The notes under the pieces were generated by a model. That model was not told the origin of the DNA. It did no database searches and worked only from the letters and a program-made list of their open reading frames with translations. The position numbers and the translations under genes were made by a program. From WGMK01 sp044359155 (GTDB taxonomy: Bacteria > Hydrogenedentota > Hydrogenedentia > Hydrogenedentales > JAEUWI01), in assembly GCA_044359155.1 (NCBI GenBank), contig JBIKMR010000076.1, forward strand, positions 1-15,767: 15,767 bases of DNA. The letters run 5' to 3'. Shown piece after piece: positions 1-7,543 of this stretch; positions within the stretch are counted from its first letter, which is position 1, and every line of letters starts with the position of its first letter.

Positions 1-36
1 GGGTTACCCGCAACATCTACAAAAACGCAACCCGCC

Positions 37-2733
37 CTACGCCGCCAGCTTGGGCTTTGCTCTCCACCGCGCAAACGCCCGGCCCCAGGTGCGCAGCGAT
101 GCGCCGCCGCCGATGGCCATCATGTAGAGGGTGATGATGAAGTACATGACGGAGTGGTAGTAGTAGGTGGAGAAGCTCTGCTTCCAGCCCATGATGTAGT
201 TCATGTAGTACCCCGGCCAAGCGGCCATGAGAAGCAGGATGATGCCCAGTGCGCGGGTGGGGCGGCTGATGTGGGGAGAGAAGAAGAGCAGCGGCACGAG
301 CAGCAGGATGAAGTAGTAATAGGTGGCGGAGACGAGGAAGAAGACGAGGACGAAACTCCACGCGGTGGCCTCGTGATCCTTGAAGCCTGCGACGAGGAAG
401 AAGGACAGGCCGAGGACCATGAGCAGAATGAGGGTGTAGAGGCCGTTCTTGTCGCTCTTGTGGATGGCGCTGCGGGTGACGACGGCGTTTTCCTTGAACT
501 CTTTGTAAAGGTTGCCCCAGAAAGGCGTGCCGGGGTCCCGGTATCGGATGCGCTCGAAGGAGCCGGAGTTGCGGAACTTCTCGAACTCGGGGCTGCTGCG
601 CACTTCATCGGTGGGCCCGGCGATCTCTGCGGCGAGGCCGCTCCAGAACCCGGCGTTCTCGTCCTTGGGCTGGCCATTCACCCAGCCGCTCTCGCCCTTT
701 TCGGCGCGCACCCACCCGGCCCACAGCGGGCGCTTGCTGCCCACGCCGATGAACCAGTACTTGAAGCCGACGCGCCAAGGGGATATCTCGGTGTTGTGTC
801 GGCCAATCTTGTGGGCGTATTCGCCGAAGACAGTGAGGCCGCCATCGAAATTTCTGGAAAGGAAATTGCCCACGCTTCGTGTGAAGGTGCCTTCCTCGCC
901 AATCTTGTCCTTGTAATTCAGGGGGTGGTGCGCAGGCTTTACAGCGGAGTGGTAGAGGAACGACGCCCCGACCAGAATCACGGTGGTGGCCGTAGCGGAA
1001 GTGAAGAAGGAGAAGTAACGGCGGGGGACGTTGCGGGTGTACCAGCCCCAGAGTATGACGATGCAGAGCACCAGCCCGGCGGCACCTGCCACAGTGACGC
1101 CTATGCGCAGGAAGAGTTCAAGCAGGTTGGGTATGTCGAAGCCCACGGCGGGGGCCTTGGGTGCGGTAACGCGTTCGAGCACCTTGGGGCCTACGAGCAA
1201 TGCGCCGGCCACACCGCCCAGTCCAGCCGCTACCACGGCTACTGCTGCGCCAGCCGCGCCCGTCTTGCGGAAGAAAAGTGGCAACGCGCCGATGGCGTGC
1301 CATGCGAGCTTGGCCCCCATGCCGAAGAAGAAGACGGCGGGGAACACGCGGCTGAGGCAGGAGTAGGCGATGAAGGAACCGGCGGCGGCGAACTGCTGTT
1401 TCTTCAACATGCAGATGCCGATGATGAGCGCCATGGTGAAATCGGTGCGGAGGTAGGCACCCTTCATGTGGCTGAATTTCATGACGTAGCTGGTGCCCAG
1501 CAGGATGAGCATGAACATGGCGGCGCGCACGCCGAAGGCCCAGACCACGCAGCCGGTAGCGGCGGCTATGAGGATGATGTCGATGAGGGCGAGGAAGAGC
1601 ATTCCGTTGGGTTCGTTGGGGTAGACCTCGCCGCCGAATATCCAGGCGAGCGTGGCGCGGTAGGCGCGCATCGGGTATTCGACGATTGCCGGGGCGGGGT
1701 CGGTGGTGCTGATGTTCTCGCTGAGAATGCCGCCCACGAGCATGGTCCATACGGGGGTGGCGTTGTAGCCCTTGTCGCCGAGCATGTCGCTGAAGCGGGG
1801 CGGGGCGAGCTTCTCCTTGAACCAGCGCATATCCATGAGGAATTCCTGCCAGCGGGCATCGCTGAAGAGGGCGCGGTATTCGTCGCGCTTTTCCATCACC
1901 TTGCCAATGTCTATCTTGGCGGTGGTAGTCAGGTCGCGAATCTGGGTCTTGCTGAACTTCTTGCCGGTCTCCACATCAGCCACGAGTGCGGCGTCGTACA
2001 TGTGGAAATAGCCGACCTCGGGCGAATACTTCGCGCCGATGTAGTAATGATAGAACTCGTAGGAGTTGACGAAGGCGCCATAGCGCCATGCGCCCCAGCC
2101 GAAATAGTGCCCGACGGAGCCGAAGGAAAGGGCCGCCAGCAGCAGGCCAATGACAATCTGGTAGCCGAAGTTCAGCCCTTTCGCACGGGGCATCTTGCGG
2201 CGAATGGCGTAGCCCAAGGTGGACAGGGCGACGAGGACGGAGGCGGCCACGGGCACGGCGTATTCGAGGTGCTTCGCCCAGGTCAGGCTCCAGTAATACG
2301 CGAGCAGGTAGGCGAAGACCACCAGCAGCCCGCCGATTATGGCCACGAGCAGGCCGAGGAACACGCTGGCTAGGCCGTCTTGATTGCGCTTGCGCCCGCC
2401 TGCCAGCAGCAGGGACACGAGCACGCAGGAGCAGAGGGCGATGGTGAGATACCAGTGGATCGGTTGGGCGTTGGTAAGCTGGACGAGGCGGCTGTGCCAT
2501 TGTTCGCCGCGCACATGGTGCAGGGCCATGAGGCTGAGGGGGAGCATGGGCACGAGCAGGGAGCCGAGCAGGCCGACGAGAACGGAGAGCGGGCTGTCCT
2601 TCTTGTTGGTGGCGGAGAGGGCAATCAGCATCAGCCCGACCACAAACAGCAGGGCACAGGTGCCCAAGGGCAGCCAACGGTCCAATTGATATTGATCCAC
2701 CGCCTGATAGAACGGAGCCAAGTTGATGCTCAC
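37..2733 (-). CDS. Multi-pass membrane protein, putative GT-C type glycosyltransferase
   Basis: An 898-residue, strongly hydrophobic protein with roughly a dozen or more membrane segments, several starting within the first 200 residues. A conserved-looking block at residues 225-242 (YEFYHYYIGAKYSPEVGY) opens a long soluble loop, followed by more membrane helices, a second long soluble stretch at about 600-770 and a closing group of helices. This layout, an acidic residue in an early external loop followed by many helices, is typical of GT-C enzymes that move a sugar from a polyprenyl-phosphate donor on the outer face of the inner membrane; I infer that role and cannot name substrate or acceptor. 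The divergent neighbour encodes a likely synthase for such a donor, which supports the idea. I chose the GTG at 2733 because a purine-rich Shine-Dalgarno stretch lies just upstream; an in-frame GTG at 2757 would place that stretch inside the gene. A non-enzymatic membrane protein remains possible. Confidence 0.72.
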   Translation of the reverse strand: MSINLAPFYQAVDQYQLDRWLPLGTCALLFVVGLMLIALSATNKKDSPLSVLVGLLGSLLVPMLPLSLMALHHVRGEQWHSRLVQLTNAQPIHWYLTIALCSCVLVSLLLAGGRKRNQDGLASVFLGLLVAIIGGLLVVFAYLLAYYWSLTWAKHLEYAVPVAASVLVALSTLGYAIRRKMPRAKGLNFGYQIVIGLLLAALSFGSVGHYFGWGAWRYGAFVNSYEFYHYYIGAKYSPEVGYFHMYDAALVADVETGKKFSKTQIRDLTTTAKIDIGKVMEKRDEYRALFSDARWQEFLMDMRWFKEKLAPPRFSDMLGDKGYNATPVWTMLVGGILSENISTTDPAPAIVEYPMRAYRATLAWIFGGEVYPNEPNGMLFLALIDIILIAAATGCVVWAFGVRAAMFMLILLGTSYVMKFSHMKGAYLRTDFTMALIIGICMLKKQQFAAAGSFIAYSCLSRVFPAVFFFGMGAKLAWHAIGALPLFFRKTGAAGAAVAVVAAGLGGVAGALLVGPKVLERVTAPKAPAVGFDIPNLLELFLRIGVTVAGAAGLVLCIVILWGWYTRNVPRRYFSFFTSATATTVILVGASFLYHSAVKPAHHPLNYKDKIGEEGTFTRSVGNFLSRNFDGGLTVFGEYAHKIGRHNTEISPWRVGFKYWFIGVGSKRPLWAGWVRAEKGESGWVNGQPKDENAGFWSGLAAEIAGPTDEVRSSPEFEKFRNSGSFERIRYRDPGTPFWGNLYKEFKENAVVTRSAIHKSDKNGLYTLILLMVLGLSFFLVAGFKDHEATAWSFVLVFFLVSATYYYFILLLVPLLFFSPHISRPTRALGIILLLMAAWPGYYMNYIMGWKQSFSTYYYHSVMYFIITLYMMAIGGGASLRTWGRAFARWRAKPKLAA

Positions 2734-2737
2734 AGGT

Positions 2738-2747
2738 CTCTCCCCTT
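2738..2747 (-). promoter_or_regulatory. Ribosome binding site that sets the GT-C gene start
   Basis: Read on the minus strand this is AAGGGGAGAG, ending 4 bases before the GTG at 2733, with its GGAG core 6 bases from it. It favours the GTG at 2733 over the in-frame GTG at 2757, which has no comparable site. Confidence 0.6.
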
Positions 2748-2780
2748 GGGGGCGCACACCCCGGGCGCCCCACGAAAGAC

Positions 2781-2791
2781 GTTAGCCTAAC
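2781..2791. promoter_or_regulatory. Short palindrome in the divergent intergenic region
   Basis: GTTAG-C-CTAAC is a perfect inverted repeat (5-base arms, one-base centre) between the divergent GT-C and GT2-GtrA genes. Position suits an operator, but it is short enough to arise by chance. No convincing -35/-10 pair could be fixed on either strand in this gap. Confidence 0.2.
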
Positions 2792-2893
2792 AAGCCCAGC
2801 CGTTTAATGTAAATGATGCGTGCCTCCTTTATCGGGAATCCCGTAACGTGTCATGATTCCGGCCTCTTGGGAGGGAGCGCGTCCAGCGGCGTC

Positions 2894-4006
2894 ATGCACA
2901 ACGACAGACCCCATAGCGTCCCGCCGTCCGTGTCGGTGATAGTGCCCACGTATTGCGAGGCGGAGAACCTGCCGGAACTTATCCAGCGGGTGGGCTTACT
3001 GCGTGCCTCGTGGGGCGCGGACGTGGAGCTGTTGATAATGGATGACAAGAGCCCGGACGGTACGCCGGGCGTGGTGGCGCAGGCGGGTGCGGACTGGGTG
3101 CGGCTGGTGGTGCGGACGGGCGAGCGCGGCCTGAGCCCGGCAGTGGTGGAGGGATTCACGCTGGCGCGGAATGAGGTGGTGGTGGTGATGGACGCGGACT
3201 TGAGCCACCCGCCAGAGAAGATTCCAGAATTGATTGCCGCGCTGGATAGCGGGGCGCAGTTCACCGTGGGCAGCCGCTATGCGGCGGGCGGGTCGATGGA
3301 TACGGAATGGGGCTGCCTGCGGTGGGTGAACAGCCAGGCGGCCACACTGATGGCCCGGCCCTTCACCAGCCTGCGCGACCCGATGAGCGGGTTCTTCGCG
3401 TTTCGCCGGTCCGCGCTGGAAACCTGCGCGCCGCTCAACCCGATTGGCTACAAGATTGGGTTGGAGCTAATTGTGAAGGGGCGGTTCACGGAGGTGGTGG
3501 AGATTCCCATCCACTTCACGGAGCGGGCGCGTGGCGAGAGCAAGCTGAACCTGCGCGAGCAGCTGCTCTACCTGCGCCACCTGCGGCGGCTGGCAGATTT
3601 CAAATATGGCGACCTCTCCCACTTTGTGCAGTTTGCTGCGGTGGGGGTTTCGGGCGTGGTGGTGAACCTGCTTGCGCTCACCGTGTTATGGCTGTGTAGC
3701 ACCCCCATCGAGCTGGCCGTTGCCGCAGCGATTGGGGTGTCGATGCTCACCAACTTCACGCTGAACCGGAAGATTACCTTTTCCTACGCGCGCCACCGCA
3801 AGGCATGGACCCAACTCATTGGATTCATCGCAGGAAGTTCGCTTGGCGCCGTTGTTAATTATGGCGTGACCATGGCAACGCTGGCGCAGGTGCCCGCATT
3901 GCACAGCCTGCCGCAGGCGGCTTCGTTGGTTGGCATCCTCGCGGGGCTGCTGTTCAACTACGGCTTTAGCCGCTACGTGGTTTTCCACAAGCGGGACTCA
4001 AGCTAA
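2894..4006 (+). CDS. Polyprenyl-phosphate sugar synthase (DPM1-like GT2) fused to GtrA domain
   Basis: A 370-residue two-domain protein. Residues 13-235 are a GT2 glycosyltransferase of the dolichyl-phosphate mannose synthase type: VIVPTY (15-20), DDKSPDGT (50-57), the metal/nucleotide-binding DADLSHPP (100-107), GSRYAAGG (126-133), DPMSGFF (162-168), GYKIGLELI (185-193) and GESKL (214-218). Residues 241-366 form a four-helix GtrA-type membrane domain. The family transfers mannose or glucose from a nucleotide sugar to polyprenyl phosphate at the inner membrane; the GtrA part anchors or flips the product. The divergent GT-C-like gene is a plausible user of this donor. The usual Asn in the PTYNE motif is Cys here. 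An in-frame ATG at 2813 would add 27 residues whose codons look non-coding (T-rich third positions); neither start has a well-spaced Shine-Dalgarno, so the start is uncertain. It converges on the aldehyde dehydrogenase gene with an 8-base gap. Confidence 0.9.
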   Translation: MHNDRPHSVPPSVSVIVPTYCEAENLPELIQRVGLLRASWGADVELLIMDDKSPDGTPGVVAQAGADWVRLVVRTGERGLSPAVVEGFTLARNEVVVVMDADLSHPPEKIPELIAALDSGAQFTVGSRYAAGGSMDTEWGCLRWVNSQAATLMARPFTSLRDPMSGFFAFRRSALETCAPLNPIGYKIGLELIVKGRFTEVVEIPIHFTERARGESKLNLREQLLYLRHLRRLADFKYGDLSHFVQFAAVGVSGVVVNLLALTVLWLCSTPIELAVAAAIGVSMLTNFTLNRKITFSYARHRKAWTQLIGFIAGSSLGAVVNYGVTMATLAQVPALHSLPQAASLVGILAGLLFNYGFSRYVVFHKRDSS

Positions 4007-4014
4007 GCAGACGT

Positions 4015-5457
4015 TTATCGCATTTCCCCCGGGGGCGTGCGGATGGCGAGGAGGCGGATTTCGGTCATGTCCTCGATGGCGAAGCGGATGCCTTCGCGGC
4101 CAATGCCGCTGTCCTTCACGCCGCCGTAGGGCATGTGGTCCACGCGGAAGGAGGGCACGTCACCCACGATGACGCCGCCCACGTCGAGCGTGTCCCATGC
4201 GTGCTGAATCTTGTAGATGTCGCGCGTGAACACGCCTGCCTGCAATCCGAAGCGGCTGTCGTTCACTTCGTCAATCGCGTCGTAGAAATTACTGAACTTC
4301 GACATGACCGTGGCGGGGCCGAAGAACTCGTCCGCATGCAGGGGTTCAGTCTTGGGCACATTCTCGAACACGGCGCCGGTAATCATGTTGCCATTGCGCT
4401 CGCCGCCGCACAGGCGGGCGGCGCCTGCGGCCTCGGCGGAATTCATCCAGCGCTCCATGCGGTCGGCCTCGGCCTTCGAGATGATCGGCCCGATAAACGT
4501 GTCTTCGTCTTTTGGGTTGCCGGTCTTCAGCGCCTTCACGGCGGCAACGAAGCGGGCCTTGAAATCGTCGTAAATCTTTTCATGCACGAGGATGCGCTGC
4601 ACGCTGATGCAGGTCTGGCCAGACTGGTAGTACCCGCCGATGATGATGCGCGGGACGGCGTCGTCGAGGTCGGTGTCTTCGTCCACGATGCACGCGGCAT
4701 TGCCGCCCAGCTCGAGCACGATGGGCTTCTTGCCGCTGTCCTTCTTCAGATCCCAGCCCACCTCGGGAGACCCGGTGAAGCTGACCAACTTGAGGCGGGG
4801 GTCGGTGGTGAAGAGTCCTGCGCCATCGCGGCGGCAAGGAAGAATCGAAAAGGCACCCTCGGGCAGATCCGTTTCGGCCAAGATCTCGCCGATGATCAGC
4901 GCGCCGATGGGCGTGAGGCTAGCGGGCTTGAGCACGAAGGGACAGCCTGCGGCCAAGGCCGGGGCCACCTTGTGCGCGGCCAGGTTCAACGGGAAATTGA
5001 ACGGTGAGATGAACGAGCACACACCAATCGGCACGCGCTTCCACATGCTGGAATAGCCATGCGCGCGCGGGGTGCGGTCGAGCGGCATCACTTCGCCGCC
5101 GATACGCACGGACTCTTCCGCCGCGATCTTGAATGTATCTATCAACCGCGTGGTTTCGCCCCGACTGTCCTTGATGGGCTTGCCGCCCTCAATGCAAAGA
5201 GCGTCGGCCAGCTCGTCGAAGCGTTCCTTGAAACGGGCGACGCAATGCTCAAGCACGGCCTGCCGCTTGTATCCCGGCAGCTTGCGCATGGCCTCAGCGG
5301 CGGCGTCGGCCTTGCCGATGGCATCGTCTATTGCGCCCACGTCCGCCATGGCTACGCGCGTGGCAACCTCGCCGGTGTATTTGTCAATCACCTCCAAGTC
5401 CTGGTTCGCAAAGACCGGCTTGTTGGCGAGGTAATAAGGGTAGGTCTCTTTCAGCAT
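4015..5457 (-). CDS. NAD(P)-dependent aldehyde dehydrogenase
   Basis: A full-length 480-residue ALDH-superfamily enzyme that oxidises an aldehyde to the acid with NAD+ or NADP+ in the cytoplasm. Expected active-site residues are present: Asn154 in SPFNFPLNL, Lys177 in the cofactor-binding LKPAS, general base Glu249 in ELGGN, nucleophile Cys283 in SGQTCIS and Glu377 in the EFFGP motif. The sequence resembles lactaldehyde / non-phosphorylating glyceraldehyde-3-phosphate dehydrogenase-like branches of the superfamily, but the substrate cannot be read from sequence alone. ATG is preceded by GGAG at a workable distance. It is divergent from the MDR reductase gene across 225 bases, so the two may share regulation; a small leader hairpin lies just upstream of its ribosome site. 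Confidence 0.93.
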   Translation of the reverse strand: MLKETYPYYLANKPVFANQDLEVIDKYTGEVATRVAMADVGAIDDAIGKADAAAEAMRKLPGYKRQAVLEHCVARFKERFDELADALCIEGGKPIKDSRGETTRLIDTFKIAAEESVRIGGEVMPLDRTPRAHGYSSMWKRVPIGVCSFISPFNFPLNLAAHKVAPALAAGCPFVLKPASLTPIGALIIGEILAETDLPEGAFSILPCRRDGAGLFTTDPRLKLVSFTGSPEVGWDLKKDSGKKPIVLELGGNAACIVDEDTDLDDAVPRIIIGGYYQSGQTCISVQRILVHEKIYDDFKARFVAAVKALKTGNPKDEDTFIGPIISKAEADRMERWMNSAEAAGAARLCGGERNGNMITGAVFENVPKTEPLHADEFFGPATVMSKFSNFYDAIDEVNDSRFGLQAGVFTRDIYKIQHAWDTLDVGGVIVGDVPSFRVDHMPYGGVKDSGIGREGIRFAIEDMTEIRLLAIRTPPGEMR

Positions 5458-5470
5458 CGGTCGTTCTCCA

Positions 5471-5493
5471 GCGTCTTGTGACGAAACAAGCGC
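5471..5493 (-). other. Small leader hairpin upstream of the aldehyde dehydrogenase gene
   Basis: On the minus strand, GCG-CTTGT and ACAAG-A-CGC can pair (8 bp with a single-base bulge, six-base loop) immediately before the GGAG ribosome site. It could affect mRNA stability or translation, or be chance. The rest of the 225-base divergent gap (5458-5682) shows only a weak candidate plus-strand -10 (TATGAT, 5604-5609). Confidence 0.25.
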
Positions 5494-5682
5494 AAGCTTA
5501 TCAAAATTTCCCCCATGCGGTGCATCCTGTTGATTTCGAAGGGTGGTACTTCAACGGCAAAACACCGCCTGCGGGCTCTTGTCTTGCACTCCACGCGAAT
5601 GGGTATGATGTGCCGAGCCTTGGCTGGTGGCATGGAATGCCGCGAGCGCAGGCTATTGCAGGACGGCTAGAGGGATACAGCG

Positions 5683-6750
5683 ATGAAGGCACTGGTGTTT
5701 GATCGATACGGCAAGGCGGAGGAGGTGCTTGCACTGCGCGAGCTGCCCGAGCCGGAGCCCGCTGCGGGGCAGGTGAAGGTGAAGATGCTGTACAGCCCGG
5801 TGAATCCCTCGGACCTGACAAACACGATCGAGGGCGCGTATCGTGATGCAGTGGGCAAAGCCATCTGGAACCACGGCAGACCGGAATCGGACTATGCCGT
5901 GGACCCGGAACGCACCCGTGTGTTGCCAGAGCCGCCGCTGGTTCCGGGGCTTGAGGGTGTGGGCGTGGTGGTGAAGGCGGGGGCGGGGCTGTATCCGCGC
6001 TACCTGATGGGGAAACGCGTGGCGGTGGTGGGCGCGCGGCAGGGAAACTGGCAACAGTTCAACGTGGTGGACGCAAAGCAGGCGCTGCCGATTAAGGCTG
6101 GCATCGGCGACGAGCAGGCGGCGGTATCCTTCGTAAACCCGGTGACGGCGTATGCCATGGTGCACGAGGTGTTGAAGGTGGGGGCCGGTGAACTGGTGCT
6201 CCAGTCTGCGGGCAATTCGGAACTGGGCAAGATGATCATCCGCTTGGGCAAGCATTTTGGTTTTCAGACCATCAGCATCGTGCGGGAGCAGTCCCAAGCC
6301 GAACACCTGCGGGCGATTGGGGCAGACCATGTTGTCGTGCTGGGACGCGAGAACCTCAAGGAGCTGGTGTTCCAGATTAGCGGTGGAAAGGGCGTGAAGT
6401 TTGCGCTCGATCCCATTGCGGGGTCGCTGGCATCCGAGATGGTGCAATGCCTTGGGCTAAACGGAAAGCTGCTGGTGTATGGCACGCTCTCTGCCGAGCT
6501 GCTGTCTTTCTCCTCGCGCGACCTGATGACGCCGCTGGCCTCGGTCGAGGGATTCTTCTTGACCAACTGGATGACCTCGCGCAGCCTGCTGGGCAAGCTG
6601 TCGGTGTTGCGCAAAACGGGGGCGCTGGTGGCCAGCGGTGAGTTGCAGTCTGAAATCCGTACGGTGTTTGCGCTGGAGGATTACCGCGCCGCCATCGACG
6701 AAGTGCGCCAGCCAGGCAACCGGGGCAAGGTGTTGCTCAAGCTGAATTGA
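5683..6750 (+). CDS. MDR-superfamily enoyl reductase-like oxidoreductase (MECR/ETR1-like)
   Basis: A 355-residue medium-chain dehydrogenase/reductase without the zinc-binding Cys/His pattern of classical alcohol dehydrogenases. SPVNPSDL (38-45) followed by IEGAY with Tyr53, then PGLEGVG (88-94), resembles the 2-enoyl thioester reductases (MECR/ETR1), where the matching Tyr takes part in catalysis. The Rossmann segment LQSAGNSELGKMII (173-186) also resembles the MECR nucleotide-binding region, suggesting NADPH-dependent reduction of an enoyl thioester or quinone-like substrate. A stretch of about 20 residues (64-85) between the catalytic Tyr and the PGLEG motif is longer than I expect for MECR. 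ATG is preceded by AGAGGGA at normal spacing. Substrate is unknown; a quinone reductase or another zinc-free MDR enzyme is the main alternative. Confidence 0.85.
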   Translation: MKALVFDRYGKAEEVLALRELPEPEPAAGQVKVKMLYSPVNPSDLTNTIEGAYRDAVGKAIWNHGRPESDYAVDPERTRVLPEPPLVPGLEGVGVVVKAGAGLYPRYLMGKRVAVVGARQGNWQQFNVVDAKQALPIKAGIGDEQAAVSFVNPVTAYAMVHEVLKVGAGELVLQSAGNSELGKMIIRLGKHFGFQTISIVREQSQAEHLRAIGADHVVVLGRENLKELVFQISGGKGVKFALDPIAGSLASEMVQCLGLNGKLLVYGTLSAELLSFSSRDLMTPLASVEGFFLTNWMTSRSLLGKLSVLRKTGALVASGELQSEIRTVFALEDYRAAIDEVRQPGNRGKVLLKLN

Positions 6751-6785
6751 GGCTTGGGTGGTGGTGACTTACTTAACCTCGGGCG

Positions 6786-6814
6786 TTGTGATTGCGAATG
6801 GCTTCCAGTAGACT
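6786..6814 (+). promoter_or_regulatory. Candidate sigma-70 promoter for the Uma2 gene
   Basis: TTGTGA and TAGACT are separated by 17 bases; each matches consensus at four of six positions. It lies 48 bases before the Uma2 ATG in the only gap available for a promoter. Moderate to weak support. Confidence 0.35.
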
Positions 6815-6850
6815 TGTGGTGTACTTTAACTGAATGATGCCGCTTGGCGC

Positions 6851-6854
6851 GGAG
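6851..6854 (+). promoter_or_regulatory. Ribosome binding site that sets the Uma2 start
   Basis: GGAG lies 7 bases before the ATG at 6862. It favours this start over the in-frame TTG at 6844, which would place the site inside the gene. Confidence 0.55.
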
Positions 6855-6861
6855 AGCCTAC

Positions 6862-7422
6862 ATGGCCGTCGCAAAAGCCCATACACCCTATGCCAAGACC
6901 CCCGTGGCAGCCCTCTTCTCGCCCGAAGTTTCGGACAAGCTTCTAGAACTCATTGAAGGGGAGATGGTTCACATGTCACCCGCAGGCGCATGGCACAATC
7001 GTGTTGCATCGAACATTGAACTACTCTTCCGCCTGTTCTGCCGTCTGCGACCGGACCTGGATTTTGGTGGTCGTGACGATGGCTTTTTGATCGAGAAGAA
7101 TCCTGACACGCTACTGGTGCCCGAGGCTTGCCTCTTCCTAACGCGTCCATGGCCGGATAGTCCCTGGCGGGAATTCGCGCCGGAAATCTGGGTAGAGGTG
7201 CTTTCACCCGGTAACAGCACCGCCGAAATGACGTTCAAGCGCCACCGCCTTTTCGAGGCAGGTACAGAACAGTTCTGGCTGGTGGACCCTGTCGAGCGCC
7301 ACGTGCAGATATTCCACCGCGACGGCCAGGTGCAGACCTACTCGGCTGACGAATCCATTCCATGCGAAGGCGTGGCCGAGGGCCTAACCGTTGCGCTGGC
7401 AGACATTTTCAGCGAGCGCTAG
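6862..7422 (+). CDS. Uma2 family protein (DUF820, putative PD-(D/E)XK nuclease)
   Basis: A 186-residue protein with the Uma2 layout: LIEGEMVHMSPAG (30-42), GGRDDGFLI (69-77), VPEACLFLT (86-94), a hydrophobic strand ending in VEVLSPGNST (111-120), FKRHRLFEAG (125-134) and WLVDP (139-143). The family is predicted to carry a PD-(D/E)XK nuclease fold; its members are very numerous in some bacteria and their cellular role is largely unknown. Most members have Pro-Asp at the 86-89 position; here it is Pro-Glu88, a conservative change at a presumed metal ligand. Glu112 and Lys126 are retained. It stands alone between the MDR gene and asd, on the same strand as both but with candidate promoters on each side. 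Family assignment is firm; activity is inference. Confidence 0.9.
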   Translation: MAVAKAHTPYAKTPVAALFSPEVSDKLLELIEGEMVHMSPAGAWHNRVASNIELLFRLFCRLRPDLDFGGRDDGFLIEKNPDTLLVPEACLFLTRPWPDSPWREFAPEIWVEVLSPGNSTAEMTFKRHRLFEAGTEQFWLVDPVERHVQIFHRDGQVQTYSADESIPCEGVAEGLTVALADIFSER

Positions 7423-7442
7423 AGTCCTCTCCTCTTCCTTCC

Positions 7443-7472
7443 TTCACTTCCCACCGCGCCATTCGCTATACT
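7443..7472 (+). promoter_or_regulatory. Candidate sigma-70 promoter for asd
   Basis: TTCACT (four of six) and TATACT (five of six) are separated by 18 bases. A start point about 7 bases downstream would put the asd transcript's 5' end at the hairpin at 7479-7502. Confidence 0.4.
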
Positions 7473-7478
7473 TCCTGT

Positions 7479-7502
7479 TCTCCCGATTGATTCACCGGGA
7501 GA
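7479..7502 (+). other. Hairpin in the asd 5' leader
   Basis: TCTCCCG (7479-7485) pairs perfectly with CGGGAGA (7496-7502) around a 10-base loop. There is no T-tract after it, so it is not an intrinsic terminator. The leader is too short for a lysine riboswitch. A 5'-stabilising stem or protein-binding site is possible. Confidence 0.4.
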
Positions 7503-7528
7503 GGTATGCATAGCGCTTGCTATTCCTC

Positions 7529-7534
7529 AGGAGG
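7529..7534 (+). promoter_or_regulatory. Strong ribosome binding site of asd
   Basis: A perfect AGGAGG sits 9 bases before the ATG at 7544. This fixes the start and rules out the in-frame codon at 7517, upstream of this site. Confidence 0.85.
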
Positions 7535-7543
7535 ATACTTGTC

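Noticed and set aside
1..36. Possible terminator after the GT-C gene
   Set aside because: Short GGGTT/AACCC arms can be found, but there is no compact stem followed by a T-tract and the window ends there.
154..2373. A 739-codon open frame on the plus strand, opposite the GT-C gene
   Set aside because: Its product is a low-complexity mix of Glu, Gly, Ala, His and Asp, as expected when the complement of hydrophobic membrane codons is read; there is no domain or ribosome site, and the minus-strand protein is convincing.
7423..7543. Lysine riboswitch or attenuator ahead of asd
   Set aside because: The leader is only about 65 bases from the candidate start, has one simple stem, no terminator and no leader peptide.
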